A stretch of 64,000 nucleotides of DNA, from assembly GCF_000718255.1 (NCBI RefSeq), contig NZ_JOFJ01000005.1, positions 124,001 to 188,000 of the forward strand. Direction: 5' to 3'. Within the stretch, counting starts at the first letter, position 1; every line of letters starts with the position of its first letter. Under the pieces are notes generated by a model. It saw nothing but the letters and a program-made list of their open reading frames with translations. It made no database searches and had not been told where the DNA came from. This document shows, one piece after another, positions 44,492-52,300 of the stretch. Origin of the DNA: Spirillospora albida (GTDB taxonomy: Bacteria; Actinomycetota; Actinomycetes; Streptosporangiales; Streptosporangiaceae). The position numbers and the translations under genes are program-made.

Positions 44492-45820
44492 GTGGCAACA
44501 GCGTCCGAGAGCAGCGCGGCGGGGGAGAACACGGGAACAGTGGGAGTGTCCGAGGTGCACGCGCCCGGCCCCGGCGAGGGCGTGCAGAACGCGGAGCCGG
44601 CCGCGCCGGAGGCCGAGCCGCTGCTGGAACCGCGCGAGGGCGTGCCCCCCGTCGTCGTGGACGCCACCGGGCTGGACGCCGTGATCACCGCGTTCGCGGC
44701 CGGGACCGGTCCCGTCGCGGTCGACGCGGAGCGGGCCTCCGGGTACCGGTACGGGCAGCGCGCGTACCTGATCCAGCTGCGCCGCGCCGGCGCGGGCACC
44801 GCGCTGATCGACCCGATCGGCTGCCCCGACCTCTCCGGGCTGGACGCGGCGCTCGCCGACGCGGAGATGGTGCTGCACGCCGCCAACCAGGACCTGCCGT
44901 GCCTCGCGGAGGTCGGGCTCGTCCCCCGGCGGCTGTTCGACACCGAGCTCGCCGGGCGGCTCCTCGGCTACCCGCGGGTCGGGCTCGGCTCGATGGTCGA
45001 GAACGTCCTCGGGTTCCTGCTGGAGAAGGGCCATTCGGCGGCCGACTGGTCGACCCGCCCCCTGCCGGACGACTGGCTCCGCTACGCCGCCCTCGACGTC
45101 GAGCTGCTCGTGGAGCTGCGCGACGCCCTGCACGGCGAGCTGGTCGCCGCGGGCAAGCTGGAGTGGGCGCTGGAGGAGTTCGCGGCGATCCTGGCGACGC
45201 CCCCGAAGCCGCCGCGCACCGACCCGTGGCGCCGCACGTCCGGGATCCACCGGGTCCGCAACCGGCGGGCGCTCGCGACGGTCCGGGAGCTGTGGACGGC
45301 CCGCGACGCGATCGCGCGGGAACGGGACCTGTCCCCCGGCCGGGTCCTGCCGGACGCGGCGATCGTCGAGCTGGCGCTGAACCCCCCGAAGACCCCCGCC
45401 GACCTCCAGTCGCTCCCCACGATGCGCAGCCGCGGCGCCCGCCGCCACCAGTCCGCCTGGCTGCGCGCCGTCGCCCGCGCCCGTGCGCTGGCCGACCGGG
45501 CCCTGCCCGAGGCGAACCTGCCGGGCGACGGCCCGCCGCCGGCGCACCGCTGGGCCGACCGCGACCCGGAGGCCGCCAAGCGCCTCACCGCCGCGCGCGC
45601 GGTGGTCGCGGCGCTCGCCGACGAGCACACGATGCCGTCGGAGAACCTCCTGCAGCCCGACTCCGTCCGGCGCCTGGCGTGGTCGCCGCCCGCCGAGTCG
45701 TCCGCCGCCGCGATCGCCGCCGCGCTCCGCGCCCTCGGCGCGCGCGAGTGGCAGGTGGGGCTGACGGCGCAGCCGCTGGCGAAGGCGTTCCTGCGGCTGG
45801 CGGTCAAGGGCGACGCCTGA
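44492..45820 (+). CDS. rnd: Ribonuclease D (HRDC-containing 3'-5' exonuclease)
   Basis: A 442-residue DEDD-family exoribonuclease with an HRDC domain. Exo I is PVAVDAERASGYRYGQRA, Exo II is LHAANQDLPCLAEVG, and Exo III is LRYAALDVELLVELRD (D-x3-Y in YAALDVE form). The HRDC-like region follows around residue 240-330. Likely role is tRNA or stable-RNA 3' maturation. The N-terminal about 50 residues are acidic and variable. GTG at 44492, 20 bp after the DUF3000 gene, with GAGGGC upstream. Confidence 0.92.
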   Translation: MATASESSAAGENTGTVGVSEVHAPGPGEGVQNAEPAAPEAEPLLEPREGVPPVVVDATGLDAVITAFAAGTGPVAVDAERASGYRYGQRAYLIQLRRAGAGTALIDPIGCPDLSGLDAALADAEMVLHAANQDLPCLAEVGLVPRRLFDTELAGRLLGYPRVGLGSMVENVLGFLLEKGHSAADWSTRPLPDDWLRYAALDVELLVELRDALHGELVAAGKLEWALEEFAAILATPPKPPRTDPWRRTSGIHRVRNRRALATVRELWTARDAIARERDLSPGRVLPDAAIVELALNPPKTPADLQSLPTMRSRGARRHQSAWLRAVARARALADRALPEANLPGDGPPPAHRWADRDPEAAKRLTAARAVVAALADEHTMPSENLLQPDSVRRLAWSPPAESSAAAIAAALRALGAREWQVGLTAQPLAKAFLRLAVKGDA

Positions 45821-45839
45821 CCGCGCGGCCGGCCTGGCG

Positions 45840-46250
45840 TCACAGGTCGGGCAGCGGGTCCCGGGGCAGGCTGTCGCGAGAGAACACCTCGGTGTCGGCG
45901 GCGTTCACGACCGGGACGTACTCGTCGTCCACCTCGAACACGGCGCCGGCGAACTCGAACGACGCGCCGGACCCGGCCTCCACGGGCCCGATCCGCGTCC
46001 CGCGCGGGTAGCTGCCCCAGACGCTCTTCGGCGTCCCGCGCCCCAGCGACCCGGTGGAGATGACGGAGATCTGGTCGTCGGTGACGACGAACACGAAACC
46101 CGCCCCGCCCCCGTACGCCATCGCGGGGAAGATGTACTGGATCTCACCGTCGATCCCGAGGAACTCGCGGCAGCGCTCGCGCAGCGGGCGTGGCACCGGC
46201 ATGGCGGACTGGGCACCTCCCCCGGGACGGAACGTCGTCGGCCCCATCAT
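45840..46250 (-). CDS. Conserved-looking hypothetical protein
   Basis: A 136-residue protein with VPRPLRERCREFLGIDGEI, FVFVVTDDQISVISTGSLG and GSGASFEFAGAVFEVDDEYV. It looks like a small beta-rich domain of the kind found in actinobacterial orphan proteins; no family recognised. Two adjacent ATGs (46250, 46247) and a third in-frame ATG at 46202 are possible starts; the last fits the first conserved residues best but its GGAGG is 13 bp away. It converges with rnd. Confidence 0.62.
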   Translation of the reverse strand: MMGPTTFRPGGGAQSAMPVPRPLRERCREFLGIDGEIQYIFPAMAYGGGAGFVFVVTDDQISVISTGSLGRGTPKSVWGSYPRGTRIGPVEAGSGASFEFAGAVFEVDDEYVPVVNAADTEVFSRDSLPRDPLPDL

Positions 46251-46390
46251 GCCCCGTCCCGTCACACCCTGACCAGAGCCTCGGCGGGCGCCGCCCGCGC
46301 CGCCGGGTACAGCCCCGCGAGCGAACTCGGGCCGCGCTTCATCCGGCGCCAGCGACGCCCGCGTAGGCCGCGGGGTGTCCGGGGGCCGGT

Positions 46391-47323
46391 TCAGCTGGTG
46401 TGGGCCTGGTGGAGGAGTTGCAGGAGGTCGTAGACGGCTTCGCCGGTCCAGACGAGCGAGCTGGCGGCCAGGAGCGCCGGGGCGGTGAGGAGCCAGGTCA
46501 GGCGGTGCGGGGTGGGCGTCAGCAGTTCGCCCACGCGGCGGGGGATGGCGCCCCGGCGGGGGCGGGCGAAGGAGGTGTGGGCGGGGGCCGGTGCCGCCGG
46601 CGCTCGGGAGGCGGCGAGGGCCGCGGCTCCGATGGCCGTGGCCACCGTCCGGCGGTCGCCGACGGCGCCGGCGGCCTGCTCGTCGGCGGCCCGTTCGATC
46701 AGGTAGAGGACGCGGGAGGCGACCCACCACAGGGCCGGGTGCGCGGCGCCGGCGAGTTCGGCCAGCAGGACCAGGCGGGGATGCCCGGCGTCCAGGTGCG
46801 CCCGCTCGTGCGCCACGAGCGCGGCGAACTGGTCGTCGTCCAGCGCCGCCCGCATGGCCGTGGTGGCGACGACGCGGCCGGGCCGGCCCGGGACCGCGAA
46901 CGCGTCGACGGCGGCGCTGTCGACCACCACCACCTGGCCGCCGGGCAGTCCGGCGAACTCGCGGGCGGCGGCGCGGCCCCGGCGGTGGCGGCGCCGGACG
47001 CGCGCGGCGGCGGCCACCGAGCCCGCCAGGAGGGCCGCCGACACCCAGGGCACCCACGGGACGTTCGCGGTGTCGCGGGCCACCGTCTGGGACGAGCATC
47101 CGAACCGTTCCGCGACGGCGGGGATCTGCACGGCCGCCGCGACCGTGAACGCCGCCAGGTTGACGGTGCCGGCGAGCGCGGCGCCCGCGGCCGACCAGGC
47201 CAGCGCCGAGGCGCCCGCCGCGGGGGTCAGGCGGTCGGCCAGCAGGGCGGCCGCGGCGACGACCAGGAGCGGGACGACGAGCACGGACCAGACAAAATGA
47301 TCGAACACAGTCATTCCTGACAT
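46391..47323 (-). CDS. M56-family membrane metallopeptidase (BlaR1/MecR1-like, no sensor)
   Basis: A 310-residue M56 peptidase with N-terminal transmembrane helices and the zinc motif HExxH-like AALVAHERAHLDAGHPR, then a C-terminal hydrophobic segment. It lacks the penicillin-binding sensor domain of BlaR1, as is usual for actinobacterial members. It is divergent from a BlaI-type repressor gene and is expected to cleave or inactivate it. Starts at 47323 (MSGMTVF) and 47314 (MTVF) are both possible. Confidence 0.87.
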   Translation of the reverse strand: MSGMTVFDHFVWSVLVVPLLVVAAAALLADRLTPAAGASALAWSAAGAALAGTVNLAAFTVAAAVQIPAVAERFGCSSQTVARDTANVPWVPWVSAALLAGSVAAAARVRRRHRRGRAAAREFAGLPGGQVVVVDSAAVDAFAVPGRPGRVVATTAMRAALDDDQFAALVAHERAHLDAGHPRLVLLAELAGAAHPALWWVASRVLYLIERAADEQAAGAVGDRRTVATAIGAAALAASRAPAAPAPAHTSFARPRRGAIPRRVGELLTPTPHRLTWLLTAPALLAASSLVWTGEAVYDLLQLLHQAHTS

Positions 47324-47390
47324 TCGGCGGCACACCAGTGTGGCATCACCGTGCGCCGGCGCCGCGCCGGGTGATGGCTAGAGTTCTCGG
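47324..47390. promoter_or_regulatory. Divergent promoter of the M56/BlaI pair with dyads
   Basis: A 67-bp intergenic region with a perfect dyad CACAC-CA-GTGTG (47331-47342) and a wider one CATCACC-N19-GGTGATG (47344-47376). One of these is the likely BlaI-type operator by position; the sequences do not match a published actinomycete BlaI consensus that I can recall. Confidence 0.4.
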
Positions 47391-47792
47391 ATGACGCGCA
47401 ACCCTCCGCACGAACCCGGGCACCGCACCCCGCGCCGCCGCTCGGGGGAGCTGGAGGCCCAGGTCATCACGGTGCTGGCGGAGGCCGACCGGCCGCTGAC
47501 CACCGGTGAGGTGATGGAGCGCCTCGCCGACGACGGGCTGGCCTACAGCACGGTCGTGACGACGCTGACCCGCCTCCACCGCAAGGGCGTCGCGGCCCGC
47601 CGCAGGCGCGGGCGCGCGTACCGCTACGAGGCGGTGGCGGACGCGGCGGGGCTGACCGCGTACCGGATGAACCGCCTGCTCACCGGGGAGGACGACCGGG
47701 CGTCCGTGCTGAGGCGCTTCGTCGGCGCCCTCGACCCGGGCGACGAGGAGGTCCTGCGCGACCTGCTCCGCGAGCCCGACGACCTGCCCTAG
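47391..47792 (+). CDS. BlaI/MecI-family transcriptional repressor
   Basis: A 133-residue winged-helix repressor of the Penicillinase_R/BlaI family. The core reads LEAQVITVLAEADRPLTTGE, followed by STVVTTLTRLHRKGVAARRRRGRAYRYEA. The C-terminal dimerisation region is short and acidic. It is divergent from the M56 peptidase and probably represses both. It converges with efeB; their stop codons share the palindrome CTAG. Confidence 0.9.
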   Translation: MTRNPPHEPGHRTPRRRSGELEAQVITVLAEADRPLTTGEVMERLADDGLAYSTVVTTLTRLHRKGVAARRRRGRAYRYEAVADAAGLTAYRMNRLLTGEDDRASVLRRFVGALDPGDEEVLRDLLREPDDLP

Positions 47793-49021
47793 GCGAACAG
47801 CGTCCGGCCCCAGTGGTCGCCGGGGCCGCGGACGCCGGGCGGGCAGGCGTACACGCCGGACCCGACGTGCTGGATGTACTCGTTCAGCGCGTCCGCCGCC
47901 AGCGACCGCTGGATCGGGACGAAGCCCTTGCGCGGGTCGCGCTGGAACGCGATGAAGAACAGCCCGGCCTCCAGCCGGCCGAGCCCGTCGGTGCCGTCGG
48001 TGAAGGAGTAGCCGCGCCGCAGGATGCGGGCGCCCCCGTTGGTCTCAGGACGGGCGAGCCGGACGTGGGCGTCCGGCTTCATGCGACCGAGCACCGGCGT
48101 GTCGCGCTCGCGGGAGAGACCGGCCGGGGCCCCCTCGCGCTTGTCCCGGCCGAAGATGTCCTCCTGCTCCTGCAGCGAGGTCCGGTCCCAGGTCTCGATG
48201 TGCATCCGGATGCGCCGCGCCACCAGGTAGGAGCCGCCGGCCATCCAGTCCGCGCCGTCCGCCGCCGCGGACCACACGTGCCGCTCCAGCAGGGCCGCGT
48301 CGGTGCCGGCGATGTTCTCGGTGCCGTCCTTGAAGCCGAACAGGTTGCGCGGGGTCTGCGTGTCGGGCGTGGTGGACGAGGTCTTGCCGAAGCCGAGCTG
48401 GGACCACCGGACGGCCACGACGCCGAAGCCGATCCGCGCCAGGTTCCGGACGGCGTGCACCGCGACCTGCGGGTCGTCCGCGCACGCCTGGACCGCGATG
48501 TCGCCGCCGCTGCGGTCGGGGTCGAGGGCGTCTCCGGGGAAGTGCGGGAGGTCGACCAGCGCGGCGGGGCGGCGCTCCCTGATGCCGAACCGGTCCTTGC
48601 CGTCCTTCTCGAACAGGGTGGGGCCGAACCCGATCGTCAGGGTGAGCCGGGACGGCGGCAGGCCGAGCGCCTCGCCGGTGTCGTCGGGCGGGGCCACCGC
48701 GACGCCGCCGGTCGCGCCGCCGCCGACCTCGCGGCCCTCGGTCATGGCCGCCGCGGCGGCCGTCCAGTCCCGGAGCAGCCGGACGAGCCTCGCGCGGTCG
48801 TCGGTGACGACGTCGAAGGCGGCGAAGTGCAGCCGGTCCTGGACGGGGGTCGCGATGCCGGCCTGGTGCGGGCCGTGGAACGCGATGGCGGTGCCCGGGG
48901 ACCGGCCGTCCCCGTGCGAGGACACGGCCCGGTCCAGTCCCGCCCCGGCCGCGGCGCCGGCCAGCAGGCCGGCCCCCGAGTACCCGAGCATCCGCCGCCG
49001 GGACAGCCCGGCGCCGCTCAC
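47789..49021 (-). CDS. efeB: EfeB deferrochelatase / Dyp-type peroxidase, Tat-exported
   Basis: A 410-residue Dyp-type heme peroxidase of the EfeB class, the periplasmic or cell-wall component of the EfeUOB ferrous iron and heme-iron uptake system. The N-terminus carries a Tat signal (SRRRMLGYSGAGLLAG). Family blocks are LFGFKDGTENIAGTD (distal GxxDG), VRRIRMHIETWDRT-like ARRIRMHIETWDRTSL, and LFFIAFQRDPRKGF. It overlaps efeO by 4 bp (ATGA). Confidence 0.94.
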   Translation of the reverse strand: MSGAGLSRRRMLGYSGAGLLAGAAAGAGLDRAVSSHGDGRSPGTAIAFHGPHQAGIATPVQDRLHFAAFDVVTDDRARLVRLLRDWTAAAAAMTEGREVGGGATGGVAVAPPDDTGEALGLPPSRLTLTIGFGPTLFEKDGKDRFGIRERRPAALVDLPHFPGDALDPDRSGGDIAVQACADDPQVAVHAVRNLARIGFGVVAVRWSQLGFGKTSSTTPDTQTPRNLFGFKDGTENIAGTDAALLERHVWSAAADGADWMAGGSYLVARRIRMHIETWDRTSLQEQEDIFGRDKREGAPAGLSRERDTPVLGRMKPDAHVRLARPETNGGARILRRGYSFTDGTDGLGRLEAGLFFIAFQRDPRKGFVPIQRSLAADALNEYIQHVGSGVYACPPGVRGPGDHWGRTLFA

Positions 49022-50154
49022 TTCGCCACCGCCCCCGCGAGCTTGGACAGCGGCTCGCCGAGGGCGTTCACCGCGTCCGCGAGGACCTTGCGGTCGGCCT
49101 TGCCGACGGTGTCGTAGGAGACGTAGCCGTCGCCCTTCTCGTGCTTCTTCAGGGCGTCCTGGACCTTGGTGAAGCCCTCGTCCAGGTCCTTGGCCAGGGC
49201 GGCGTCCCGCTCCTGGACGACCGCCCGGAGCAGCTCGTAGACCTTGAAGGCGCCGTCGACGTTGGCCCTGAAGTCGACGAGGTCGGTGTGGGAGAACGCC
49301 TCCTCCTCACCGGTGACCTTGCCGGTGGCGACCTCGTCCAGCAGCTCCTTCGCGCCGTTGGTCATCGAGGTCTGGGTGATCGGCGGGTCCAGCCGCACGG
49401 CGTTGACCTTGGTCTTCAGCTCGCCCAGGTCCTTCAGCAGCTGGTCGGCGTACCGCTCCTCGCCCTTGGTGGAGCCGGTCTTCCACAGGGCCTTCTCCAG
49501 GCGGTGCCAGCCGGTCCACTTCTCGCCGGGCCGGAGGTCGGCCTCGCGGGCGTCCACGCGCGGGTCCAGGTCGCCGAACGACTCGGCGACCGGCTCGATG
49601 CGCTCCCAGCCGATGCGCGAGGACGCGTACAGCTCCTTGGCCCGGCCGACGTCCCCGGCCTTGAACGCGCCGGCGAACCTCTCGGTCTCGGCGATGGTCG
49701 CGTTGGTCTGCTCGATGACGTACGCCTTGTACTCGGTCAGCGCCTTCTCGACGCGGGGGTCGACGCCCTTCTGCGCGACGCCGGTGACCGCGATGTCCTG
49801 CCGGATGCCGTCGCCGACCATGCCGGGCTTGCAGGCGATCTGGTACTTGCCGGCGCTGAGCTGGACGACCAGCGAGACGCGGGTGCCGGGGCCGATGTTC
49901 TCCCGCTCCGTGACGATCTTGTCGCCGGGCGCGTAGACGTAGACCTCGGTGACCTTGGAGCCGGTGTTGGTGACCGTGAACTGGTTGACGCCGGCCGTGT
50001 AGTCCTTCTTGCCGACCTCGCACTTGTCGTCGCCCGCGGTGATGGTGGCGGCGCCCGCGGCGGGCTCGCCGTCGTCGCCTCCGCACGCCGCCAGCAGGGA
50101 CATCGACAGGGCCGCCGCGCCGGTCAGGGCGAGGCTGTGCGAAGGAATGCGCAT
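49018..50154 (-). CDS. efeO: EfeO iron-uptake lipoprotein (cupredoxin + M75 peptidase-like)
   Basis: A 378-residue lipoprotein. The signal peptide ends with a lipobox (SMSLLAACGG, Cys at about residue 25). An N-terminal cupredoxin-like domain (about 35-135) is followed by the imelysin/M75-type domain (about 150-375) with the conserved HxxE motif in GWHRLEKALW. In EfeUOB systems EfeO binds ferrous or copper ions outside the membrane and passes iron to EfeU. ATG at 50154 with GGAG about 8 bp upstream. A double iron box lies immediately upstream. Confidence 0.93.
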   Translation of the reverse strand: MRIPSHSLALTGAAALSMSLLAACGGDDGEPAAGAATITAGDDKCEVGKKDYTAGVNQFTVTNTGSKVTEVYVYAPGDKIVTERENIGPGTRVSLVVQLSAGKYQIACKPGMVGDGIRQDIAVTGVAQKGVDPRVEKALTEYKAYVIEQTNATIAETERFAGAFKAGDVGRAKELYASSRIGWERIEPVAESFGDLDPRVDAREADLRPGEKWTGWHRLEKALWKTGSTKGEERYADQLLKDLGELKTKVNAVRLDPPITQTSMTNGAKELLDEVATGKVTGEEEAFSHTDLVDFRANVDGAFKVYELLRAVVQERDAALAKDLDEGFTKVQDALKKHEKGDGYVSYDTVGKADRKVLADAVNALGEPLSKLAGAVAK

Positions 50155-50186
50155 GTTCCGGTCTCCAACGACTGCGTCCGGGGCGA

Positions 50187-50210
50187 GAAAGTTAGCCAAT
50201 GCTAACCTTA
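50187..50210. promoter_or_regulatory. Overlapping IdeR/DtxR-type iron boxes in the efeUOB promoter
   Basis: The core GTTAGCCAATGCTAAC is a dyad. Aligned to the 19-bp consensus TTAGGTTAGCCTAACCTAA it matches 13 of 19 on the plus strand and 14 of 19 on the minus strand, as two overlapping sites offset by 5 bp. DtxR-family repressors often bind such double-dimer sites. Location between divergent efeO and efeU supports iron-responsive repression of both. Confidence 0.6.
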
Positions 50211-50268
50211 CTTTTACTCACCTGTAGAACTTTGTGACGGTGATCCCACCCCGGCGGAGGACGGTGCG

Positions 50269-51117
50269 ATGCTCGGCAACTACCTGATCGGCCTGCGCGA
50301 GGGGCTCGAGGCGGCGCTCGTCGTCACCATCCTCATCGCCTACCTGGTCAAGACCGGACGCCGGGACGCGCTGGTCCCGGTGTGGGCCGGCATCGGCGCG
50401 GCGATCGCCGCCGGCGCCGGCTTCGCCCTCGTCCTGAACCTGCTGGTCGCCCAGGAGGACCACTTCAAGGTCCAGGAACTCGCCGGCGGGCTGCTGTCGA
50501 TCATCGCGGTCGGTCTCGTGACCTGGATGGTCTTCTGGATGCGCGCCGCGGCCCGCTCCATCAGGGCCGAACTGGAGGGCAGGCTCGCCGGCGCGCTGGA
50601 CGCCGGGCCGGTCGCCCTCGCCGTGGTCGCCTTCCTGGCGGTCGGGCGCGAGGGTCTGGAGACCGCCCTGTTCCTGTGGATCAACACCAGCAACTCCAAC
50701 GCCGGCAGCACGCCCATCATCGGCGCGCTGCTCGGCCTGGCGACCGCGGTGGCGCTCGGCTACCTGCTCTACCGGGGCGGGCTGCGGCTCGACCTGAAGC
50801 GCTTCTTCACCTGGACGGGCGCCGGGCTGATCGTGGTGGCCGCCGGCGTCATCGGCTACGGCTTCCACGACCTGCAGGAGGCGGACGTGCTCCCCGGCCT
50901 GCAATCGGTCGCCCTGCGTCCGGCGGAGTTCTTCGCCGGGTACGGCGACCCCGGGCAGTGGGCGCAGACGCTGCTGCACGGCGTCTGCAACCTCACCCCG
51001 TCGGTGACCTGGCTCCAGCTGGCCGTCTGGATCGCCTACCTGGTCCCGGTCATGGTGCTGTTCCTGCGCCCCTCGCGGCCGCGGACCCCCGGCGCCGTCG
51101 CTCCCGAGGCCGCCTGA
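50269..51117 (+). CDS. efeU: EfeU iron permease (FTR1 family)
   Basis: A 282-residue FTR1-family permease with seven probable transmembrane segments. Both iron-translocation REGLE motifs are present: GLREGLEAALVV near the N-terminus and GREGLETALFLW near residue 125. It pairs with the divergent efeO and efeB genes to form the complete EfeUOB system. ATG at 50269 with GGAGG 8 bp upstream. Confidence 0.95.
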   Translation: MLGNYLIGLREGLEAALVVTILIAYLVKTGRRDALVPVWAGIGAAIAAGAGFALVLNLLVAQEDHFKVQELAGGLLSIIAVGLVTWMVFWMRAAARSIRAELEGRLAGALDAGPVALAVVAFLAVGREGLETALFLWINTSNSNAGSTPIIGALLGLATAVALGYLLYRGGLRLDLKRFFTWTGAGLIVVAAGVIGYGFHDLQEADVLPGLQSVALRPAEFFAGYGDPGQWAQTLLHGVCNLTPSVTWLQLAVWIAYLVPVMVLFLRPSRPRTPGAVAPEAA

Positions 51118-51245
51118 GGACGCGCGCCGCCGCCCGGGAACGCGGCGCGGACGGCCGCGAATTCGCGCCCCGCTGATAAAGGAGGGGCCCGGGGAGTTGG
51201 TTTTCCGCTGAACACTTCGGCGGGGCGGGCGGCGATAATCCGGGG

Positions 51246-52052
51246 ATGCCCAGCCGAACCGCGCCTCCGCTGAACGAGGACTTCCGGCTGGTCGAGGCGC
51301 TCCGGGAACGGCGGCCCGGGGCGGTCGGCCAGGTCTACAACGTGTACGCGCCCGAGCTCATCCGGTACGCCGAGGAGCTCGTCGGCGATCCCGAGGCCGC
51401 CGTCGAGCGGGTGCAGGCGGCGCTGGTCGGGGTGGCCGAGCGTCCCGAGGACGTGCCCGACGACGGGGTGTTCCGCGACTGGCTCTACGAGCGGGTGCGG
51501 GACGAGGGGCGCGGCCCGGCGCCCATGCGCGTGCGGGGCCGGCTCGTCGTGGCGGGGATCATGGCGGGCGCCGCGCTCACCGCCGGCGTCCTGGTGCTGT
51601 TCGACTCGACCGGAGAGGGGCCCCCGCCGGTCGCGGCTCCCCCGCCCGCGGTGGTCTCCACGTCCGCGCCGGCCCCGCCGGCTCCGCAGAAGCGGGCGCC
51701 GAAGCCCTCCCCCTCGGCCAAGCCGAAGAAGAAGGCGACCCCGAGGCCGGCGGCCAGGGGGCGCCTGTCGCTGGACGGGTCCGCGTGCCGGGGCGTACGG
51801 GTCGCCGCCCTCCCCCGGACGTGCTCCATCCGCGTGACGGCGCGGGGCGGTCCGGTGCGGTGGTCGGTGGCCTCCACCAGCGGGCGGGTCGAGGCGTCGG
51901 GCGGCGGCAGGCTGGCCGCCGGGAGGTCGGCGTCGGTGACCGTGACGGTGCGCCCGGCCGTGCTGTGCTTCCTGCCGGGCGGCGGGAACGGCGCGGTCGC
52001 GTTCGCGCCGGGCGGGTCGGTGAGCGTCACCTACGTGTGCTGGCGCGGGTAG
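51246..52052 (+). CDS. Sigma-region-2-like domain fused to a membrane-anchored extracellular domain
   Basis: A 268-residue protein. The N-terminal about 90 residues read like ECF sigma region 2 (FRLVEALRERRPGAVGQVYN, AEELVGDPEAAVERVQAALV), but no region 4 follows. Instead there is a transmembrane helix (LVVAGIMAGAALTAGVLVLF, about residues 100-120), a Pro/Lys-rich spacer, and a C-terminal beta-rich domain with four Cys (SLDGSACRGVRVAALPRTCS onward). Function unknown; a membrane-tethered regulator or sensor is a reasonable guess. The ribosome site is weak; ATG at 51246. Confidence 0.68.
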   Translation: MPSRTAPPLNEDFRLVEALRERRPGAVGQVYNVYAPELIRYAEELVGDPEAAVERVQAALVGVAERPEDVPDDGVFRDWLYERVRDEGRGPAPMRVRGRLVVAGIMAGAALTAGVLVLFDSTGEGPPPVAAPPPAVVSTSAPAPPAPQKRAPKPSPSAKPKKKATPRPAARGRLSLDGSACRGVRVAALPRTCSIRVTARGGPVRWSVASTSGRVEASGGGRLAAGRSASVTVTVRPAVLCFLPGGGNGAVAFAPGGSVSVTYVCWRG

Positions 52053-52161
52053 GGGCTTGCACGGGGACGACGCCGAGACGGAGCCGCGTGCCGAGGGCGG
52101 CCTCTCGATCATCGTCCGGATGCCGCGGGGGTGAGCGCGGACCGGGGTCCCTTCGTCAGTG

Positions 52162-52200
52162 GTTACTGACGAGTAGCATTTGGTGTTACCAGCGAGTAGC
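52162..52200. promoter_or_regulatory. Direct-repeat operator upstream of the fadAB operon
   Basis: Two 16-bp units GTTACTGACGAGTAGC (52162-52177) and GTTACCAGCGAGTAGC (52185-52200) match at 13 of 16 positions, offset by 23 bp. Each resembles the TTACT-x-x-CGAGTAA near-palindrome recognised by TetR-family fatty-acid regulators in actinobacteria. They lie about 100 bp upstream of the thiolase start. Confidence 0.5.
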
Positions 52201-52300
52201 CTCGCTGCCGCGGGTACCCGTGCCCGGCCGCGCCGCACCGGCGAGGCCGGCGCGGGGCTCGACACCATCGCGACCCCATCCACCGCAGGGAGGACGATCC

